Of a stretch of 64,000 nucleotides of DNA, positions 46,192-54,448 are shown in pieces (the stretch's first letter is position 1; each line of letters starts with the position of its first letter). Under the pieces are notes generated by a model that made no database searches, was not told the DNA's origin, and saw only the letters and a list, made by a program, of their open reading frames with translations. Both the position numbers and the translations under genes were made by a program. The DNA is from Frigidibacter sp. (GTDB lineage Bacteria > Pseudomonadota > Alphaproteobacteria > Rhodobacterales > Rhodobacteraceae), in NCBI RefSeq assembly GCF_030695035.1, contig NZ_JAUYTT010000005.1:357302-421301 (forward strand), in the 5' to 3' direction.

Positions 46192-47631
46192 TTACTTGCC
46201 GTCCCAGCCCGAGATCGCCTTCACGTCGAGGAACTCTTCGATGCCCCAATGGCCGCCTTCGCGCGCTCGGCCGCTGGCCTTGACGCCGCCGAAGGGCGCG
46301 CCGGCGCCGCGGGACTGGCCGTTCATCTCGACCATGCCGGATTTCAGCTGGCGGGCGAGGCGGTTACGCCGCGCGCCATCCGCGCTTTGCACATAGTTGG
46401 TCAGGCCATAGATCGTGTCATTGGCGATGGAGAGCGCCTCTTCCTCGGTGTCGAAGGGGATGATCGAGAGGACCGGGCCGAAGATCTCTTCCTTCTCGAT
46501 GGTCATCCCGGGAACCACATCAGCGAAAACCGTCGGCCGCACGAAATAGCCGCGGTTGAGGCCATCGGGACGGCCGAGGCCGCCGGCGACAAGGCGCGCG
46601 CCCTCCTCGATGCCCTTGGCGATCAGGCCCTGGATCTTGTCATATTGCGCGGCCGACACGACCGGGCCGATATGGGCGCCGGTTTCATGTGCAGGCGCCA
46701 CACGGGTGGTTTCGGCAACCTCGCGGGCAATGTCCACGGCGCGGTCATAGAGCGGGCGTTCGACCAGCATCCGCGTCGGCGCATTGCAGGATTGGCCGGA
46801 GTTGTTGAAGCAATGCCGCGCGCCGCGGCGCACCGCGTTGTCATCGGCATCGGCGAAGATCAGGTTTGCGCCCTTGCCCCCAAGCTCGAGGCACACGCGC
46901 TTGACGGTGTCGGCGGCGGCTTTGGTGATGGCGATGCCGGCGCGGGTCGAGCCGGTGAACGAGATCATCTCGATATCCGGATGGGTGGACAGGCGGGTGC
47001 CGACGCCCGGGCCATCGCCGTTCACCAGGTTGAAGACGCCGGCGGGTACGCCGGCCTCCTCCACGATCTCGGCGAAGAGAAGCGAGGAGAGCGGCGAGAT
47101 TTCGGAGGGCTTCAGCACCATCGTGCAGCCCGCCAGCAGCGCCGGGATCGCCTTCAGCGTGACCTGGTTCATCGGCCAGTTCCACGGCGTGATCAGCCCG
47201 ACCACGCCAACCGGCTCCAGCGCGATGCGGGTCTGCGGGGCGTGGGGACCGAGGGGGCGCAGGAACTCGAAATCCTTGAAGGCGGTGATGAAGTTCTGGA
47301 TGTGCCAGGCGCCGGATTCGGCCTGATCGGACACGGCCATGTCAATCGGCGCGCCCATTTCCAGGCTGATCGCGGCGCCCATCTCGGCCTGACGGCGCTT
47401 GTAGATTTCGAGGATCTTCTCGACATAGGCGAGCCGGTCGGCCGGGGCGGTGGCGGCCCAGGCGGGCAGCGCGGCCTTGGCGGCGGCGACGGCGGCATTG
47501 GTATCGGCCTCCGAGCCGAGCGAGATCACGGCGCAGACCTCTTCGGTGGAAGGGTCGATCACGTCGCAATCATTCGGGGTGGCCGGGGCGACCCAGCGGC
47601 CGTTGATGTAGAAGTCGCGTTTCTCGATCAT
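46192..47631 (-). CDS. NAD(P)-dependent aldehyde dehydrogenase
   Basis: About 479 residues. GVVGLITPWNWPMNQ and FTGSTRAGIAI form the cofactor site, LELGGKGANLIF has the general base Glu, and FNNSGQSCNAPTRML the catalytic Cys. The N-terminus MIEKRDFYINGRWV is typical of a broad aldehyde dehydrogenase subgroup. The frame is open upstream by 62 codons, but that part overlaps the divergent regulator's promoter. Regulated, by inference, by the divergent MarR-type gene. Confidence 0.92.
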   Translation of the reverse strand: MIEKRDFYINGRWVAPATPNDCDVIDPSTEEVCAVISLGSEADTNAAVAAAKAALPAWAATAPADRLAYVEKILEIYKRRQAEMGAAISLEMGAPIDMAVSDQAESGAWHIQNFITAFKDFEFLRPLGPHAPQTRIALEPVGVVGLITPWNWPMNQVTLKAIPALLAGCTMVLKPSEISPLSSLLFAEIVEEAGVPAGVFNLVNGDGPGVGTRLSTHPDIEMISFTGSTRAGIAITKAAADTVKRVCLELGGKGANLIFADADDNAVRRGARHCFNNSGQSCNAPTRMLVERPLYDRAVDIAREVAETTRVAPAHETGAHIGPVVSAAQYDKIQGLIAKGIEEGARLVAGGLGRPDGLNRGYFVRPTVFADVVPGMTIEKEEIFGPVLSIIPFDTEEEALSIANDTIYGLTNYVQSADGARRNRLARQLKSGMVEMNGQSRGAGAPFGGVKASGRAREGGHWGIEEFLDVKAISGWDGK

Positions 47632-47754
47632 GGAAAAGTCTCCTGTTCGCGTGCCGCGAGTAGCGGGCTTGGGGCGGAGCCTATCATTCCTTGCGCAGGC
47701 TTCCAGCCCCCGGTTTGTACTCGTTACGCGGGCCAAGTTCGGTGCTGAATATTG

Positions 47755-47789
47755 TTGACAAGGAAACTTAATCTCAAGTAGTTTCTTTG
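47755..47789. promoter_or_regulatory. candidate MarR operator/promoter between regulator and aldehyde dehydrogenase
   Basis: TTGACA (47755-47760) resembles a -35 box for the MarR gene. Directly after it lies an imperfect inverted repeat: AAGGAAACT and AGTTTCTTT, with 8 of 9 positions matched around an 11-base spacer. MarR dimers commonly bind such sites. The 179-base gap holds both promoters. Confidence 0.4.
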
Positions 47790-47810
47790 GAAACAAGATG
47801 CGGAACCTCG

Positions 47811-48263
47811 ATGACATCTTCCTCAGCGTTGACAGACCACACCGGCTATTGGCTGCGAATGGTCTCGAACGCCGTGTCGCAGGAGTTTTCCCGCAAGCTG
47901 GCGGGGGAAGGTGTGACCGTGGCGGAATGGGTCTTTCTGCGGGCGCTTGCCGAGGGCGAGGGGTTGGCGCCGACGCTGCTGGCGGCGAAGATGGCGATGA
48001 CCCGCGGCGCGATCAGCAAGCTTGCAGATCGGCTGGAGGCCAAGGGCCTGATCGCCCGCACCGACAGCGAGACGGACGGGCGCGCACAGAGCCTGTCGCT
48101 GACCGCGGAGGGGCAGGCAAAGGTGCCAGTGCTGGCCCGGCTCGCCGACCTGAACGACGCCGAGTATTTTGGTGTGCTGGCCCCGGACGAGCGGGCGGCG
48201 CTGGACCGGACCCTGCGGGCGCTGGTCCAGCGCCGCGGGCTGACCACCGTCCCGACAGACTGA
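47811..48263 (+). CDS. MarR-family transcriptional regulator
   Basis: About 150 residues, winged-helix dimer. GVTVAEWVFLRALAEGEG and KMAMTRGAISKLADRLEAKGLIAR form the DNA-recognition part, followed by the wing SETDGRAQSLSLTAEG. It is divergent from an aldehyde dehydrogenase gene, suggesting that it senses an aldehyde or phenolic compound and represses both genes. A TTG eight codons upstream is an alternative start; ATG 47811 fits the family better. Confidence 0.9.
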   Translation: MTSSSALTDHTGYWLRMVSNAVSQEFSRKLAGEGVTVAEWVFLRALAEGEGLAPTLLAAKMAMTRGAISKLADRLEAKGLIARTDSETDGRAQSLSLTAEGQAKVPVLARLADLNDAEYFGVLAPDERAALDRTLRALVQRRGLTTVPTD

Positions 48264-48299
48264 CTTCGGCCCGATGGCCAACCAGAAGAGGAGCCCGCA

Positions 48300-48701
48300 A
48301 TGGACGCGGAACGGACTGCTGTTGCAACAACCTGCCTGAGCGCCGCGCAGGACGGCAGCCTTGCCTTCCCAGAGATCCTGGGCCGGCTGATCGCTGCCGG
48401 TTTCGAGGGCTATGCGGTGGACTATCGAAGGGGCAGCCAGACCTTCTACCTGCCGGACGGGGACAGCGTGGCGCTGGACATGGCCGACTTGGCCGGGGCG
48501 GTCGCTGCCGGTTTTGACGCAGCGGAGGTGGAACGGCTGGTGCGATGGGCGCAGGCGAACCCGCCCGGCTACAGCTACGCCGCGTTTTCCCAGCAGGCGA
48601 AGGCGGCGGGCTGCGCCGGCTATCTTGTGTCCTTCACCGGCCGCAGGGTCGTGTATTTCGGGCGCACGGCCGAGACACATGTGGAGCATTTCCCGCACTA
48701 G
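48300..48701 (+). CDS. DUF1398 family protein
   Basis: About 133 residues, small soluble protein of unknown function. AFPEILGRLIAAGFEGYAVDYR and the C-terminal GYLVSFTGRRVVYFGRTAETHVEHFP match the family. AGGAG lies upstream of the start. It follows the MarR gene by 36 bases, so it may be cotranscribed. Confidence 0.85.
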   Translation: MDAERTAVATTCLSAAQDGSLAFPEILGRLIAAGFEGYAVDYRRGSQTFYLPDGDSVALDMADLAGAVAAGFDAAEVERLVRWAQANPPGYSYAAFSQQAKAAGCAGYLVSFTGRRVVYFGRTAETHVEHFPH

Positions 48702-48795
48702 CCTCGCCCACCCCGGCGTACCCAGTACATTTCCGGCCCTTGCCCTTGCCGTCCCCCCGCGGCAGGTTGCCCCGATCTTCTGGGAGGGGGACAGC

Positions 48796-49986
48796 ATGCG
48801 CGCAGGTCTTGGGTTTTTGGTCGCGGGCTATGTGCTCAGCCAGTTCTACCGCGCCTTTCTGGCGGTGCTGGCGCCGGTGCTGGATGCGGAAATCGGGGTG
48901 CGGCCCGAGGATCTGGCGATCTCGTCAGGGCTGTGGTTCCTGGCCTTTGCGGTGATGCAGATGCCGGTTGGCTGGGCGCTGGACCGGATCGGGCCGCGGC
49001 GCACCACGGCGGTGCTGCTGGCGATTGGCGGCGGCGGCGGGGCGGCGGTCTTCGCGCTGGCGCAGGGGCCGATGGCGCTGCATCTGGCGATGGTGCTGAT
49101 CGGGATCGGCTGCTCGCCGGTGCTGATGGCTTCCTATTACATCTTCGCGCGGATGTTCTCGCCGGCGATCTTCGGCACGCTGGCGGGCGCGATCATCGGC
49201 GTCGGCTCGCTTGGAAACATCGCCGGGGCGGCCCCGCTGGCGGCGCTGGTGGAGCTGGCGGGCTGGCGCGAGACGCTGTGGGGCCTGACGGCGGTGACGC
49301 TGCTGGTAGCGGGCGCGATCTGGCGGCTGGTGCAGGATCCGCCGCGTGTGGGGGATGGCGGCAAGTCGGAAGGGTCGGTCTTCGACCTGCTGCGGGTGCC
49401 GGGGATGTGGGCGATCATGATCCTGATGGCGGTGGCCTATGCGCCGGCGGCCTCGATCCGCGGGCTGTGGGCCGGGCCTTACATCGGGCAGGTGTTCGGG
49501 GCCGACGCGGGGACCATCGGCACCGTCACGCTGGGGATGGCGCTGGCGATGGTGGCGGGCAACTTCGCCTATGGGCCGGTGGACCGGATCTTCCGCAGCA
49601 AGAAATGGCCGGTGTTCGGGGGGAACGTGCTGGGGGCCCTGTGCCTCGCGGTGCTGTGGCTGGCGCCCGATGCGGGGATCTGGACGGCGGCGGCGCTGCT
49701 GGCGGGGCTTGGCCTCTTCGGCGCGTCCTTCCCCGCGATCATGTCGCATGCGCGGGCCTTCTTCCCGCCGCATCTGGTCGGGCGCGGGGTGACCTTCATC
49801 AACATGTTCGGCATCGGCGGCGCGGGGCTGATGCAGTTTGCCAGCGGGCGGGTGTTTGCGGCCGCGGGGGGCGATGTGCCGGGCGGCGATGTGGCGGGGG
49901 CTTATGGGGTTCTGTTCCTCTACTTCCTCGTGCCGCTGGTGATGGGGCTCGTTCTTTATCTTTTCAGCCGCGATAGTCGCGGCTAG
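48796..49986 (+). CDS. major facilitator superfamily transporter
   Basis: About 396 residues with about 12 hydrophobic segments. ALDRIGPRRTTAVLLAIGGGGG is the MFS loop 2-3 motif. A nucleotide palindrome covers the last codons (encoding SRDSRG), and the same 27 bases recur inverted at 55613-55639, so the C-terminus may have been rewritten by a mobile sequence. The ATG at 48796 follows GGGAGGGGG. Substrate unknown; the stop overlaps an IS remnant on the other strand. Confidence 0.88.
   Translation: MRAGLGFLVAGYVLSQFYRAFLAVLAPVLDAEIGVRPEDLAISSGLWFLAFAVMQMPVGWALDRIGPRRTTAVLLAIGGGGGAAVFALAQGPMALHLAMVLIGIGCSPVLMASYYIFARMFSPAIFGTLAGAIIGVGSLGNIAGAAPLAALVELAGWRETLWGLTAVTLLVAGAIWRLVQDPPRVGDGGKSEGSVFDLLRVPGMWAIMILMAVAYAPAASIRGLWAGPYIGQVFGADAGTIGTVTLGMALAMVAGNFAYGPVDRIFRSKKWPVFGGNVLGALCLAVLWLAPDAGIWTAAALLAGLGLFGASFPAIMSHARAFFPPHLVGRGVTFINMFGIGGAGLMQFASGRVFAAAGGDVPGGDVAGAYGVLFLYFLVPLVMGLVLYLFSRDSRG
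49960..49986. repeat. 27-bp palindromic inverted repeat, left copy
   Basis: AGCCGCGA and TCGCGGCT form a stem around TAG, flanked by CTTTTC and AG. The full 27 bases recur exactly, inverted, at 55613-55639. The left copy covers the end of the MFS gene. Confidence 0.75.
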
Positions 49987-50315
49987 TTGTTCAGTCCCGG
50001 CATCTGGTGGATCGGGTCGAGGATGAACCGACCGGGCTCTGATGTCCGGATTTGCAGATGTATTCATAGGGCGTGAGACCGTTCAGCGTCTTGAGCCTGC
50101 GGGCGAAGTTGTATGCCGCGAGGAAGTCGGCAAGATGCGTGTGCAGCTGGTCGTGGCTGTCGTAATGGAAGCGTTTGACGGTCGCCTCCTTGATCGTGCG
50201 GTTCATGCGTTCGACCTGCCCGCCGCTCGGGAAAACAGTCCCCCGGACTGTTTTCTGACCCTCGCGGCTCCACGGATCGTTGGGCTTTGTCAGTCGGTGC
50301 TCGATCCTGTGGACT
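49983..50315 (-). pseudogene. IS481-type transposase 3' remnant, frameshifted
   Basis: Reading on the minus strand gives HRIEHRLTKPNDPW, then after an insertion GQVERMNRTIKEATVKRFHY, DSHDQLHTHLADFLAAYNFA, RRLKTLNGLTPYEYICK: the end of an integrase-core transposase of the IS481 type. Between PW and GQVER, where related transposases read directly through, there is an in-frame insertion of about 45 bases holding the palindrome at 50231-50255. Near the end one base is missing, shifting the frame before the expected SEPGRFILDPIHQMPGLNN. The N-terminal half of the element is absent, so it is not active. Confidence 0.8.
50231..50255. repeat. 25-bp palindrome inside the IS remnant
   Basis: GAAAACAGTCC and GGACTGTTTTC pair perfectly around CCC. 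It lies within an extra segment inserted in the transposase frame and looks like a REP-type element that landed there. Confidence 0.7.
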
Positions 50316-50320
50316 AAGCA

Positions 50321-50446
50321 GGCTCGGGCGAAGGGCTGGGCGCTCTACGGGGCTGTCATCGCGCTCAGCTATTATCGCGGAGGCAGGAATGAAGCGCTCT
50401 GCGGGCAGTCGCGGCTGACGCTCTCGCATCTCGGGCTGCTGCTGTA
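50321..50446 (+). pseudogene. 3' fragment of APH-type kinase gene
   Basis: Encodes only AKGWALYGAVIALSYYRGG, RNEALCGQSRLTLSHLGLLL and a stop, nearly identical to the end of the intact kinase gene at 55924-56811. It lacks everything upstream, including the catalytic loop. It sits at the left edge of the inverted duplication. Confidence 0.85.
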
Positions 50447-50720
50447 AGCGGCGAGTTCTGAAAGGGCGGCCTCAGACCCATTCTGGCACACTTCACGTCA
50501 GCGCACTGGGCCGCACCAACATATGTTCCATTTATGTTCTGCCCTGCTATGCTTGCCTCAACCCACATTCCGGAGGCCCCCATGCCCGACCAAACCGCCA
50601 AATTCGCACGCTTCAAGGCCCTGCATGCCGGGCCCGGCGCCTTCGTCATCCCCAACCCCTGGGACGCAGGCTCGGCCCGGCTACTGGCCAGCCTCGGGTT
50701 CGAGGCGCTGGCAACCACCA
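50321..50720 (+). repeat. inverted duplication, left copy
   Basis: About 400 bases: the kinase 3' end, the spacer with AACATATGTTCCATTTATG, and the first 45 codons of the PEP mutase-family gene. The reverse complement is present at 55652-56051 with a few substitutions (for example GCAGGC against GCAAGC) and a one-base gap near the outer edge. Confidence 0.88.
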
Positions 50721-51424
50721 GCGCTGGCTATGCCTTCTCGAAGGGCAAGCGCGACTCCTTTGCTGGCCTCGGCCGGGCCGAGATCCTTGCGAACGCGGCC
50801 GAGATCGTCGCCGCGACCACCCTTCCGGTGTCTGCGGATCTGGAGGATGGCTTCGGCGCTGCACCTGAGATTTGCGCCGAGACGATCCGCATGGCCGCCG
50901 CGACCGGCCTCGTGGGCGGGTCCATCGAGGATGCAACGGGCAATGCCGATGCGCCGATCTACGACCTGTCCCATGCGGTCGAGCGGATCCGTGCCGCCGC
51001 AGAGGCGGCGCGGGGCCTGCCTTTCCTGCTGACCGCGCGGGCGGAGAACTACCTTTGGGGCCGTGCCGACCTGGCCGATACGATCAAACGCCTGCAAGCC
51101 TTTGCCGAGGCAGGAGCCGATGTGCTCTACGCCCCCGGCCTGCCGGATCTGGAGGCGATCCGCACCGTCTGCCGCGAGGTGGACAAGCCGGTGAATGTGC
51201 TGATGGGGCTTAAGGGCCGCAGCTATTCGGTGGCAGAACTGTCAGCGGCAGGGGCGCGGCGGATCAGCGTCGGCGGCTCCTTCGCCCGCGCCGCGCTCGG
51301 CGCCCTGATGCGCGCGGCCGAGGAGGTGCGGGTGCAGGGCACCTTCGGCTATGCCGCCGATGCGCTGCCCGATACGGTTGTCAGTGCGCTGATGGCACAG
51401 GACAGGCCCGCCGACCGTCAGTGA
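50582..51424 (+). CDS. isocitrate lyase/PEP mutase family protein
   Basis: About 280 residues. PNPWDAGSARLLASLGFEALAT opens the barrel, VSADLEDGFG gives the metal-binding acids, and SIEDATG, FLLTARAENYLWG follow. The classic lyase catalytic KKCGH motif is absent, so it is more like oxaloacetate decarboxylase or phosphonomutase-type members. GGAGG lies upstream of the ATG. The 5' 140 bases are duplicated, inverted, at 55649-55789. Substrate unknown. Confidence 0.88.
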   Translation: MPDQTAKFARFKALHAGPGAFVIPNPWDAGSARLLASLGFEALATTSAGYAFSKGKRDSFAGLGRAEILANAAEIVAATTLPVSADLEDGFGAAPEICAETIRMAAATGLVGGSIEDATGNADAPIYDLSHAVERIRAAAEAARGLPFLLTARAENYLWGRADLADTIKRLQAFAEAGADVLYAPGLPDLEAIRTVCREVDKPVNVLMGLKGRSYSVAELSAAGARRISVGGSFARAALGALMRAAEEVRVQGTFGYAADALPDTVVSALMAQDRPADRQ

Positions 51425-51560
51425 TCCGGTCGCCGCGCCCTGTCCCGCCACCGACGCCACCCGAGGCCGCCACCTCTGGCTGGCAGACCGCAGGGCCTGA
51501 CCGCACCCGCTCTTCTCCTTTGCCTTTCGTCAATGGGGGGCAGAAGGCCCCCCGCCGGTC

Positions 51561-51592
51561 AGCCATATGAAAACCATATGGTTTCCATACGC
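51561..51592. repeat. CATATG-rich dispersed repeat, copy 3 (short)
   Basis: GCCATATGAAAACCATATGG followed by TTTCCATACGCC between two convergent genes. In reverse complement it starts GGCGTATGGAAACCATATGG, closely like the copy at 42881. It lacks the CATGCGCATG half. Confidence 0.55.
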
Positions 51593-51605
51593 CTTCCAGC
51601 AGCCC

Positions 51606-53237
51606 CTATTGCAGTACCTGATCAGCCGGCCAGCTCAGGCTATGCTCCAGGCGCACCTCGCGCTCCGCGCCGGGGCCAAGGTCGAACTCCCACACAAGAA
51701 TGCCGCGCCTGCCCTCCGGGTCGGTCTCCGTCGCGGGCGGGGTGGCGCGCGAGGTGATCGTCAGATCCTCCTGTTCCGAATAGGGAATCCGGTCGATCAG
51801 CCGGACGGGCCAAGCCTCCCCCGTCAGGTTCTGCACCCGCAGCACCGCCACCTCGTCGATGCGCTCGCTGCGCGAGATCACCCCGCGGTCGCCGCCGCTG
51901 CGCGCCGGAACCTCACGGTCCAGCACGATCCCGTCGATCGGCCCGAACCCCAGCTCAACCTCATCCCCCGCCGCCACCATCGGCAGATAGGCCTGCCCCA
52001 CCATCGCCCCATCCACGAACAGCGTCGCCGGCCCCGGCAGCAGCGGTTCGGTGCCGTCATTCACCACCTCGGCTTGCAGATAGGCCACCTGCTCCAGCCG
52101 CGGCACCGCCACGGCTTGCAGTTCCGGCGCCAGCGTCAGATCCCCCAGCCGCAGCCGCAGCGCATCGGCCCCGTCGCGCAGATCGACCGCCCCGGCATAG
52201 CGCCAGGTGACGGTCGCGCCCTGCATGTCCACCTCGGCCCGCTCCATCATCGCCTCGGGAGCCGGGGCGGCCATGACCATGTCCGCCTCCATCTCCATCC
52301 GCGCTCCGCCCATCGGCATCACCGGCTGCGGTGGCCCCACCCGCAGCAGCTCGGGCCACAGCTCGCCGGGTGCCGAGCGTTCCGCCGGGCGGGCGGTCGA
52401 GAAGGTCAGCTCCACCCCCAGCCAGTCCTCGCCGGTCTGCTGCCGGGCCAGCACCGCGCGCTCCACCGCCAGCGCTGGCGCATCACCGCGGGTCAGGCGC
52501 AGGTCATAGACCGGCTCCCAGCTGGCAGATGCCGTGTGGCTGGTGATCTCCACCACCGCCTCGCCGCCCACCCCTTCGAAGGCGAGGCTCAGCGCCGCCC
52601 GCTCGCCGTCCCCGGCCACCAAGGCGTCCAGCGCAGCGCGGGCCGCCTCCAGCGCCTCGATATCCTCCTCGCGCGCCCGTTCGGCCGCCAGCGCCTCCTG
52701 CTCGGCCCTGTGCGCGGCGGTGAAGGCCGCCAGCGCCTCCTCGCCCACCATCTGCGCCAGCGCCCGCAGCCGCGCCGGGTCCGGCGCCGTGCCCTCGTCG
52801 CCGCTGCCGATGCCGCGCAGGAAGGCGAGCTGCTCACCCGCTGCATCCGCGCGCAGGCGGATCGTGGCGATACCGGCGTCGCGGCTGCGCACCACCTCCT
52901 CCAGCCGCTCCACCTCGGCCTCCGCCGCCAGCACTGCCGCCGTCTTCTGGGGCTCCACCGGGGCCAGCCGCCCCTGCGCGAGGCTGACAGCACCGATCTT
53001 CAGCGCCGGTGCCGCAACGCGCAGGGACGCGGGATCGGTGCCCAGCGGCAGGTTCGGCACGATCAGTTCGTGCTGCCCGGCGGGCGCGTCGATCCGCAGT
53101 TCCCGCGTCACCGTCGCGCCCCAGGGGTAGAGCGTCACGCGGGCCACCTTCGCCTCGGCGGTGAAAGTCTCGGCCGCGGCGGGGGCGGCCAGCATCAGCA
53201 GGGCCAGCTTCAGCAGGGTAGGGGGCAACAAGCGCAT
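51606..53237 (-). CDS. DUF4139 domain-containing exported protein (mucoidy-inhibitor-like)
   Basis: About 543 residues with a signal peptide (LLKLALLMLAAPAAA). An N-terminal beta domain (about 25-110: KVARVTLYPWGATVTRELRI) is followed by a coiled-coil region (about 115-230, rich in Ala, Glu and Arg), then a C-terminal DUF4139 beta-rich domain (about 235-543, SHTASASWEPVYDLRLT). Function unknown. The frame is open 30 codons upstream, but ATG 53237 follows GGGAGG. Downstream of asd on the same strand, with a hairpin between. Confidence 0.87.
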   Translation of the reverse strand: MRLLPPTLLKLALLMLAAPAAAETFTAEAKVARVTLYPWGATVTRELRIDAPAGQHELIVPNLPLGTDPASLRVAAPALKIGAVSLAQGRLAPVEPQKTAAVLAAEAEVERLEEVVRSRDAGIATIRLRADAAGEQLAFLRGIGSGDEGTAPDPARLRALAQMVGEEALAAFTAAHRAEQEALAAERAREEDIEALEAARAALDALVAGDGERAALSLAFEGVGGEAVVEITSHTASASWEPVYDLRLTRGDAPALAVERAVLARQQTGEDWLGVELTFSTARPAERSAPGELWPELLRVGPPQPVMPMGGARMEMEADMVMAAPAPEAMMERAEVDMQGATVTWRYAGAVDLRDGADALRLRLGDLTLAPELQAVAVPRLEQVAYLQAEVVNDGTEPLLPGPATLFVDGAMVGQAYLPMVAAGDEVELGFGPIDGIVLDREVPARSGGDRGVISRSERIDEVAVLRVQNLTGEAWPVRLIDRIPYSEQEDLTITSRATPPATETDPEGRRGILVWEFDLGPGAEREVRLEHSLSWPADQVLQ

Positions 53238-53294
53238 CGACGATCCTCCCGAGTCGAACGCCGTCAGGCTCTGCGCCAGCCCCCCAAATGGCAA

Positions 53295-53314
53295 GGGGCG
53301 CCCGAAGGCGCCCC
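53295..53314 (-). terminator. terminator after asd
   Basis: GGGGCGCC (53295-53302) pairs with GGCGCCCC (53307-53314) with a four-base loop that reads TTCG on the minus strand. The following TTGCC is a weak T-tract. A near-identical stem is found at 63438-63457. Confidence 0.65.
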
Positions 53315-53353
53315 GATCCGTCAGCAAAATTCAGCGAACGTTCGCTCGGAAGG

Positions 53354-54376
53354 TCAGCCCTTCTTCAGGCAGCGCTTCCCCAGAACTTCCGCGATCTGCA
53401 CCGCGTTCAGCGCCGCGCCCTTGCGCAGGTTGTCGGACACGACCCAGATGTTCAGGCCATTGTCCACCGTCGGGTCTTGCCGGATCCGGCTGACATAGGT
53501 CGCGTAATCGCCCACGCATTCGACCGGGGTGATGTAGCCACCCGGCTCGCGCTTGTCGATCACCAGCACGCCCGGCGCCTCGCGCAGGATGTCGGTGGCT
53601 TCCTGCCAGTCCAGCGGCTCGTCGAACTCGATGTTGATCGCTTCCGAATGGCCGACGAACACCGGCACGCGCACGCAGGTCGCGGTGACCTTGATGCTCT
53701 TGTCGAGGATCTTCTTGGTCTCGGCGACCATCTTCCATTCTTCCTTGGTCGAGCCATCGTCCAGGAACACGTCGATATGCGGGATCACGTTGAAGGCGAT
53801 CTGCTTGGTGAACTTCTTCGGCGCGACCTCTTGCCCCGGCACATAGATGCCCTTGGTCTGGTCCCACAGCTCGTCGATGCCTTCCTTGCCGGCGCCCGAC
53901 ACGGATTGGTAGGTCGCCACCACCACGCGCTTGATGCGGGCGCGGTCATGCAGCGGCTTCAGCGCCACAACCATCTGCGCGGTGGAGCAGTTGGGGTTGG
54001 CGATGATCATCTTGGCTTTGTAGCCATCGACCGCCTCGGCATTCACCTCGGGCACCACCAGCGGCACCTGCGGATCGTAGCGGTAGAGCGAGGAGTTGTC
54101 GATCACCACGCAGCCCGCCGCGGCGGCGCGTGGCGCATAGATCTTCGTCGCGTCCGACCCGATGGCGAACAGCGCGATATCCCAGCCGGTGAAGTCGAAG
54201 GTATCAAGGTCCTTGGTCTTCAGGGTCTTGTCGCCAAAGCTGATTTCTGTGCCCAGCGACTTGCGGCTGGCAAGCGCGACGATCTCGTCAACGGGAAACT
54301 CCCGTTCGGCGAGGATGTTCAGCATTTCGCGGCCCACGTTCCCCGTGGCACCGGCGACAACGACCTTGTAGCCCAT
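53354..54376 (-). CDS. asd: aspartate-semialdehyde dehydrogenase
   Basis: Reduces aspartyl phosphate in the pathway to lysine, threonine and methionine. About 340 residues. NADP site VVVAGATGNVGREML, catalytic Cys in IIANPNCSTAQ, and SVSGAGKEGIDEL are all present. GGAGG upstream of the ATG. An essential gene inside the rearranged block, so the inversion event did not cost viability. Confidence 0.96.
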   Translation of the reverse strand: MGYKVVVAGATGNVGREMLNILAEREFPVDEIVALASRKSLGTEISFGDKTLKTKDLDTFDFTGWDIALFAIGSDATKIYAPRAAAAGCVVIDNSSLYRYDPQVPLVVPEVNAEAVDGYKAKMIIANPNCSTAQMVVALKPLHDRARIKRVVVATYQSVSGAGKEGIDELWDQTKGIYVPGQEVAPKKFTKQIAFNVIPHIDVFLDDGSTKEEWKMVAETKKILDKSIKVTATCVRVPVFVGHSEAINIEFDEPLDWQEATDILREAPGVLVIDKREPGGYITPVECVGDYATYVSRIRQDPTVDNGLNIWVVSDNLRKGAALNAVQIAEVLGKRCLKKG

Positions 54377-54448
54377 GAGGGACCTCCATGCATAAAGGAC
54401 GCGGTCCCTTAGCCGATGGGGCGGGCCGGGGGAAGCGGAATCGCGTTT

